From contig BNUF01000104.1 in NCBI GenBank assembly GCA_025997155.1, positions 1 to 7,963 of the forward strand: a stretch of 7,963 nt of DNA, read 5' to 3'. Below the pieces are notes generated by a model that saw only the letters and a program-made list of their open reading frames with translations, was not told where the DNA came from and did not search any database. Positions 5,367 through 7,963 of this stretch are shown here, piece by piece; position 1 is the first letter of the stretch; each line of letters begins with the position of its first letter. The position numbers were made by a program, and so were the translations under genes. The DNA comes from Clostridia bacterium. GTDB taxonomy: Bacteria > Bacillota > Clostridia > Lachnospirales > WQUN01.

Positions 5367-6881
5367 ATGGATAAAAACCCTACTGATTTCCGCAATATCG
5401 GGCAAGAAATAGCGCAACTGTACGAAAGCGCGGAACTTTATATACTTTCGGATATAGCCACGCGTATCAGTATGGGCGAGAATATAGACGAAAACAACTG
5501 GCGGTACAGGATTATGCGAAGCCAAAAAGAAACTATGCGGCAGGTCAAAGCCCTCATGGGCGACATGGAAGCCGAAGTAAACTTAAATATTGAAAAGTCA
5601 ATGAAACTCGTCTATTACGACGGGTTCAAGTCGGACAAGGAAGTGTTTAAGAAATTAAAACGCACTCCGTCGCAAATGCCCTTGACTATGGTTGCCCTGA
5701 TATCAGACACCAAAAACAGCCTGAACGCCGTCAACAGCCGAATACTTCGCCGCGTTAATGATTTCTTCCGCCAGGCGCAAGCCGAAACTTCGGCTAACGC
5801 CCTTGCCAAAGGTTTAACCATAAACCAAGCCGCCCAGCAAATGGTAAATCAACTCGCGAAAAAGGGATTGACAGGATTTGTGGACGCGGCTAACAGGCAA
5901 TGGGACGCAAGCTCATACGCCGAAATGGCTATGCGTACCAACGCCGCACACGCCTACCGCGAGGGCTTTTTTGACAGTATGGCGGTGTCGGGAAACAACC
6001 TGGTGTACATCTCAAAACACGTCGGAACTTGCGAGAAATGCGCCCCGTGGGAGGGCGAAATACTGATTGACGGCGACGCGCAGAAGCGCGTTCAAAACCT
6101 CAAGGACGCGGGGTATACCGTTGATAACGAAACGGGCGAAGCGATAATTAATAAAGAATTTTATAATACTCTTGCGGAAAATAAAAATATAGGTTATACT
6201 GAAAGAGGCGACAGATTTTTGTTAAATCAAAAAGATATAGATAGCGCAAGTGTCGGAAAGGTAAGGCTATCAATGGTAGAATCCGAAACGCTTGCGAAAG
6301 ATTTAGGAGTGCCAATCTCAACTGCTAAATACGCCATAAGTTCGTCTAACGAGTTGGTACTAGAAGGAAATCCTATTGATAAAGAAAAATCACGAGAAAT
6401 AGCAAGGGCAATAAATATCGTGACTAGCGAGAAAATAGGAACTGATATAAAAGGGGCTTACGGTACTGGGAAAATCGACACCGATGACGACCCCAATATT
6501 AAGTTGCTGTTCGATAAACTTAGTAAATGCAAAAATAATTCTGTAATGATAGTACACAATCATAATAACGCAACACCGTTATCAGAGCAGGATTTTGAAA
6601 CTTTACTTAACAACAAAGCGATAAAAATAAATATGAACATAGATACTGATGGTAATATTTACGCAATTGAAAAAAATATCGGCGAGGTATATAATACAAA
6701 AGAAATTGTGGCTCGTTATAAAGAGTTGGAATATACTTTTCTTAAGGAACTTGGAAAATCGAAAATACCCGCTAAATTAACAATGCGGGAACGACGCGAA
6801 TTAATACGCACAATGTATACAGAGGTTATAAATATAGTATCGAGTGAGTATGATTTGAAGTGGAGGACGTGGTTAAGATGA
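5367..6881 (+). CDS. MuF-type minor head protein fused to a JAB-like putative toxin domain (504 aa)
   Basis: The start is ATG 5367, ten bases after the portal stop, with GGGGTAG upstream. Residues 1-235 are a phage minor capsid protein of the MuF/min_cap2 type: long helices, then the conserved AEMAMRTNAAHAYREG region (185-200) and the Cys222-x-x-Cys225 APWEGE motif. The usual downstream HPNCRH-type ending is missing. From about residue 250 a different domain follows. It contains His397-Asn-His399, Ser406 and Asp409 (VHNHNNATPLSEQDF), resembling the HxH...S..D metal site of JAB/MPN peptidases, with Glu355 as a possible catalytic acid. A strand follows (DTDGNIYAIEK) and a helical basic tail ends the protein. 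DNA of this part is much more AT-rich. MuF proteins with C-terminal toxins are known in temperate phages; activity here is inferred. Confidence 0.85.
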   Translation: MDKNPTDFRNIGQEIAQLYESAELYILSDIATRISMGENIDENNWRYRIMRSQKETMRQVKALMGDMEAEVNLNIEKSMKLVYYDGFKSDKEVFKKLKRTPSQMPLTMVALISDTKNSLNAVNSRILRRVNDFFRQAQAETSANALAKGLTINQAAQQMVNQLAKKGLTGFVDAANRQWDASSYAEMAMRTNAAHAYREGFFDSMAVSGNNLVYISKHVGTCEKCAPWEGEILIDGDAQKRVQNLKDAGYTVDNETGEAIINKEFYNTLAENKNIGYTERGDRFLLNQKDIDSASVGKVRLSMVESETLAKDLGVPISTAKYAISSSNELVLEGNPIDKEKSREIARAINIVTSEKIGTDIKGAYGTGKIDTDDDPNIKLLFDKLSKCKNNSVMIVHNHNNATPLSEQDFETLLNNKAIKINMNIDTDGNIYAIEKNIGEVYNTKEIVARYKELEYTFLKELGKSKIPAKLTMRERRELIRTMYTEVINIVSSEYDLKWRTWLR

Positions 6882-7063
6882 GTGCGAATAAGACAATTTT
6901 TGCGGCTAAAGATATTGACGGCATATTAGCAAACTTATCTTCCGTTTGGGATAATCCTGATTCTGTGAATGAACAGATAATGTTTCATAATGATACAACG
7001 CATAAAAAACATAGCGAGTGGCTCGAAAGCACTGTAAATAAAATTATAGCCAAAAGGAACTAG
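6878..7063 (+). CDS. Small protein after the MuF fusion, candidate immunity protein (61 aa)
   Basis: I do not recognise a family. ATG 6878 overlaps the MuF stop as ATGA, with GGAGG (6862-6866) upstream; GTG codons at 6860 and 6869 are poorly spaced from it. The product is soluble and likely helical, with two tryptophans and a middle section rich in Asp, Asn and His (DNPDSVNEQ, HNDTTHKKHSEW); no membrane segment or signal. It shares the AT-rich composition of the preceding toxin-like domain and is followed by a terminator, so the two were probably acquired together. The position fits an immunity protein that binds and blocks the toxin domain. No direct sequence evidence shows that binding. Confidence 0.6.
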   Translation: MSANKTIFAAKDIDGILANLSSVWDNPDSVNEQIMFHNDTTHKKHSEWLESTVNKIIAKRN

Positions 7064-7080
7064 TAAAAAACCGACAAAAG

Positions 7081-7101
7081 GACGCGTAAAGCGTCTTTTT
7101 T
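7081..7101 (+). terminator. Intrinsic terminator inside the head operon
   Basis: GACGC (7081-7085) pairs with GCGTC (7091-7095) around GTAAA, followed by TTTTTT. AAAAG just upstream can extend the stem by pairing with the T-run. It lies directly after the candidate immunity gene and would reduce expression of the scaffold and capsid genes downstream unless late transcription is terminator-resistant. It fits the end of an inserted cassette. Confidence 0.75.
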
Positions 7102-7125
7102 GTTGCCTTGAAAGGGGGTGAGGAA

Positions 7126-7356
7126 ATGACTTATTACGAAGAGGTTATGTCGGAGTTTTCAGCGCAGATAGATACTCTTTTGCAGTGGAACAAGAAATAC
7201 TTCAAGCAAAACGCGGCGTTGAACATATTTGAACAGGGCAGAAGAAACCTTGAGACGGCGTTCAATTTGTATCTTCAATTGAAAAGCCTTTCAGAGTTCG
7301 CGGAGGAACTCGAGGATTTGCAAACGGAAAACGAAAAGAAATCAAAGAAAGGGTGA
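7126..7356 (+). CDS. Small helical phage protein of unknown function (76 aa)
   Basis: The start is ATG 7126, placed just after AGGGGGTGAGGA; the open frame reaches back to TTG 7108 but the ribosome site lies within that extension. The product is all-helical, with aromatic N-terminal half (TYYEEVM, WNKKYFKQ) and a C-terminal acidic coiled-coil-like stretch (FAEELEDLQTENEKK) ending in lysines. Its length and position between minor head protein and scaffold suggest a head-assembly accessory protein. I cannot name a family. The gap to the scaffold gene is 4 bases. Confidence 0.75.
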   Translation: MTYYEEVMSEFSAQIDTLLQWNKKYFKQNAALNIFEQGRRNLETAFNLYLQLKSLSEFAEELEDLQTENEKKSKKG

Positions 7357-7360
7357 TATT

Positions 7361-7834
7361 ATGGATTTGACATTTTTAACGGGACTGGGTGTAACTCCCG
7401 AGAACGCGGCGAAGATTATCGAGGAAAACGGCAAAGACATAACGGCGGCGGAATTGACCGCGAAGAAAGAACAGATTGACGAAATCAAGACGAAAACGGG
7501 CGATAAAAGCGACGGCGGCGAACTGGCGCGGCTTCAAAAAGCACTTGACGAAAGCCAAGCCGAAAACGAGAAAATCAAGCGTAATGCCGCGCTGAAAGAG
7601 GCATTGTCGGGGTACAACTTTCATAACGCGGACGTGGCAATGAAACTCCTGGACGCTGATAAACTTAAACAAAAAAACGGAGAGTTCGCGGGGCTTGACG
7701 AACAAATTCAGGCACTCCGCGAGAAATCCGCTTTTTTGTTTACAGACAATCCGCCTAATAAGGCAGGGAGCGAAATCAAGGGCGGGAGCAACACGGCGCA
7801 ATCAGGAATGAACGAGTTTATACGTTCGTTATAA
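7361..7834 (+). CDS. Phage scaffold protein, GP20-like (157 aa)
   Basis: This is an internal scaffold that guides capsid subunits into a prohead and then leaves. The start is ATG 7361 with GGGTG upstream. The N-terminal short helix-rich part (FLTGLGVTPENAAKII, then KDITAAEL) is followed by a coiled coil at about 53-80 (ELARLQKALDESQAENEKIK) and a segment typical of GP20-type proteins (ALSGYNFHNADVAMKLLD, 81-98). A low-complexity Gly/Asn/Ser linker leads to the C-terminal MNEFIRSL, the short helix that probably contacts the capsid. It sits directly before the capsid gene, as expected. Confidence 0.9.
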   Translation: MDLTFLTGLGVTPENAAKIIEENGKDITAAELTAKKEQIDEIKTKTGDKSDGGELARLQKALDESQAENEKIKRNAALKEALSGYNFHNADVAMKLLDADKLKQKNGEFAGLDEQIQALREKSAFLFTDNPPNKAGSEIKGGSNTAQSGMNEFIRSL

Positions 7835-7849
7835 TCAGGAGGCGGTATT

Positions 7850-7963
7850 ATGGCAATCATTGACAGAACAGGCGCGGAATCACTTATACCAATAACTTAT
7901 ACTCATGAAATCATGGACGGGTTGACACAGCGGGATACCACTTACGGCTCGGTGGTACTCAAA
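7850..7963 (+). CDS. Major capsid protein, HK97-type (N-terminal 38 aa, cut by window end)
   Basis: The frame opens at ATG 7850 behind a full AGGAGG (7837-7842) with 7-base spacing, the strongest ribosome site of the head operon, which suits a protein needed in hundreds of copies. The first residues (MAIIDRTGAESLIP, then HEIMDGLTQRDT) match the start of HK97-family capsid proteins of Firmicute phages, which commonly open as MAI...RT.A.ALIP and continue to an I..G...QS segment. The rest lies outside the window. Confidence 0.85.
   Translation, partial: MAIIDRTGAESLIPITYTHEIMDGLTQRDTTYGSVVLK

Noticed and set aside
5878..6066. Plus-strand 62-codon frame inside the MuF gene
   Set aside because: It is fully contained in another frame of a well-supported gene and has no signals of its own.
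7376..7801. Minus-strand open frame of 141 codons opposite the scaffold gene
   Set aside because: It mirrors the scaffold gene, shows no domain and has no ribosome site.
1..7963. CRISPR arrays, tRNA or rRNA genes, insertion sequences
   Set aside because: No regularly spaced repeats, cloverleaf-like sequence or transposase was found on either strand.

Overview
The window is a stretch of a tailed phage or prophage (HK97-fold, Caudoviricetes) from a low-to-mid GC Gram-positive host, most likely a Clostridia-type Firmicute. The reasons are the gene order terminase small subunit, terminase large subunit, SPP1-type portal, MuF-type minor head protein, GP20-type scaffold and HK97-type capsid; the strong AGGAGG-like ribosome sites; the consensus sigma-A-type promoters; and the tightly overlapping genes. 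The exact host cannot be named from this sequence.

Layout. (1) 1-991, plus strand: a 55-residue unknown protein overlaps a tyrosine recombinase with all catalytic residues present. (2) 1099-1651, minus strand: a short block opposing the recombinase. It holds a 41-residue cationic hydrophobic peptide behind a perfect-consensus promoter, a 33-residue single-span membrane ORF and a ribbon-helix-helix DNA-binding protein that ends in an intrinsic terminator. A well-formed plus-strand promoter (1398-1426) and a plus-strand terminator-like hairpin inside the peptide gene suggest an antisense RNA, so the peptide looks like the toxin of a type I toxin-antitoxin pair. (3) 1616-1740: two divergent promoters back to back, one carrying a 16-bp palindrome in its spacer, like a phage regulatory switch. 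(4) 1738-2127: a sigma-region-4-like (DUF1492/ArpU-type) regulator. It is followed by an extended -10 promoter and, about 40-80 bases downstream, an intrinsic terminator just before the packaging genes. This resembles a Q/pR'/tR' late-gene control point. (5) 2276-7963: the packaging and head operon, with gaps of a few bases or overlaps between most genes.

The most notable element is in the head operon. The minor head protein (5367-6881) has a normal MuF/min_cap2 front half, but after its CxxC motif it continues into a foreign C-terminal domain of about 250 residues. That domain carries a JAB/MPN-type metallopeptidase signature (HNH followed by S and D). Base composition drops sharply there (60% GC in one 60-base line of the front half against 23% in one line of the tail, counted by hand). 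A 61-residue ORF overlaps its stop by 4 bases, and a terminator follows within the operon. This is the architecture of a phage MuF polymorphic toxin with a downstream immunity gene. After it the operon resumes with a small helical protein, the scaffold and the start of the major capsid protein.

How it works together: the recombinase and the minus-strand block belong to lysogeny or maintenance. The DUF1492-type protein probably turns on the late operon through the promoter/terminator at 2160-2247. Terminase packages DNA through the portal into a prohead built by scaffold and capsid. The MuF protein sits at the portal, so its tail domain could be carried in the virion and delivered with DNA, with the 61-residue protein protecting the producing cell.
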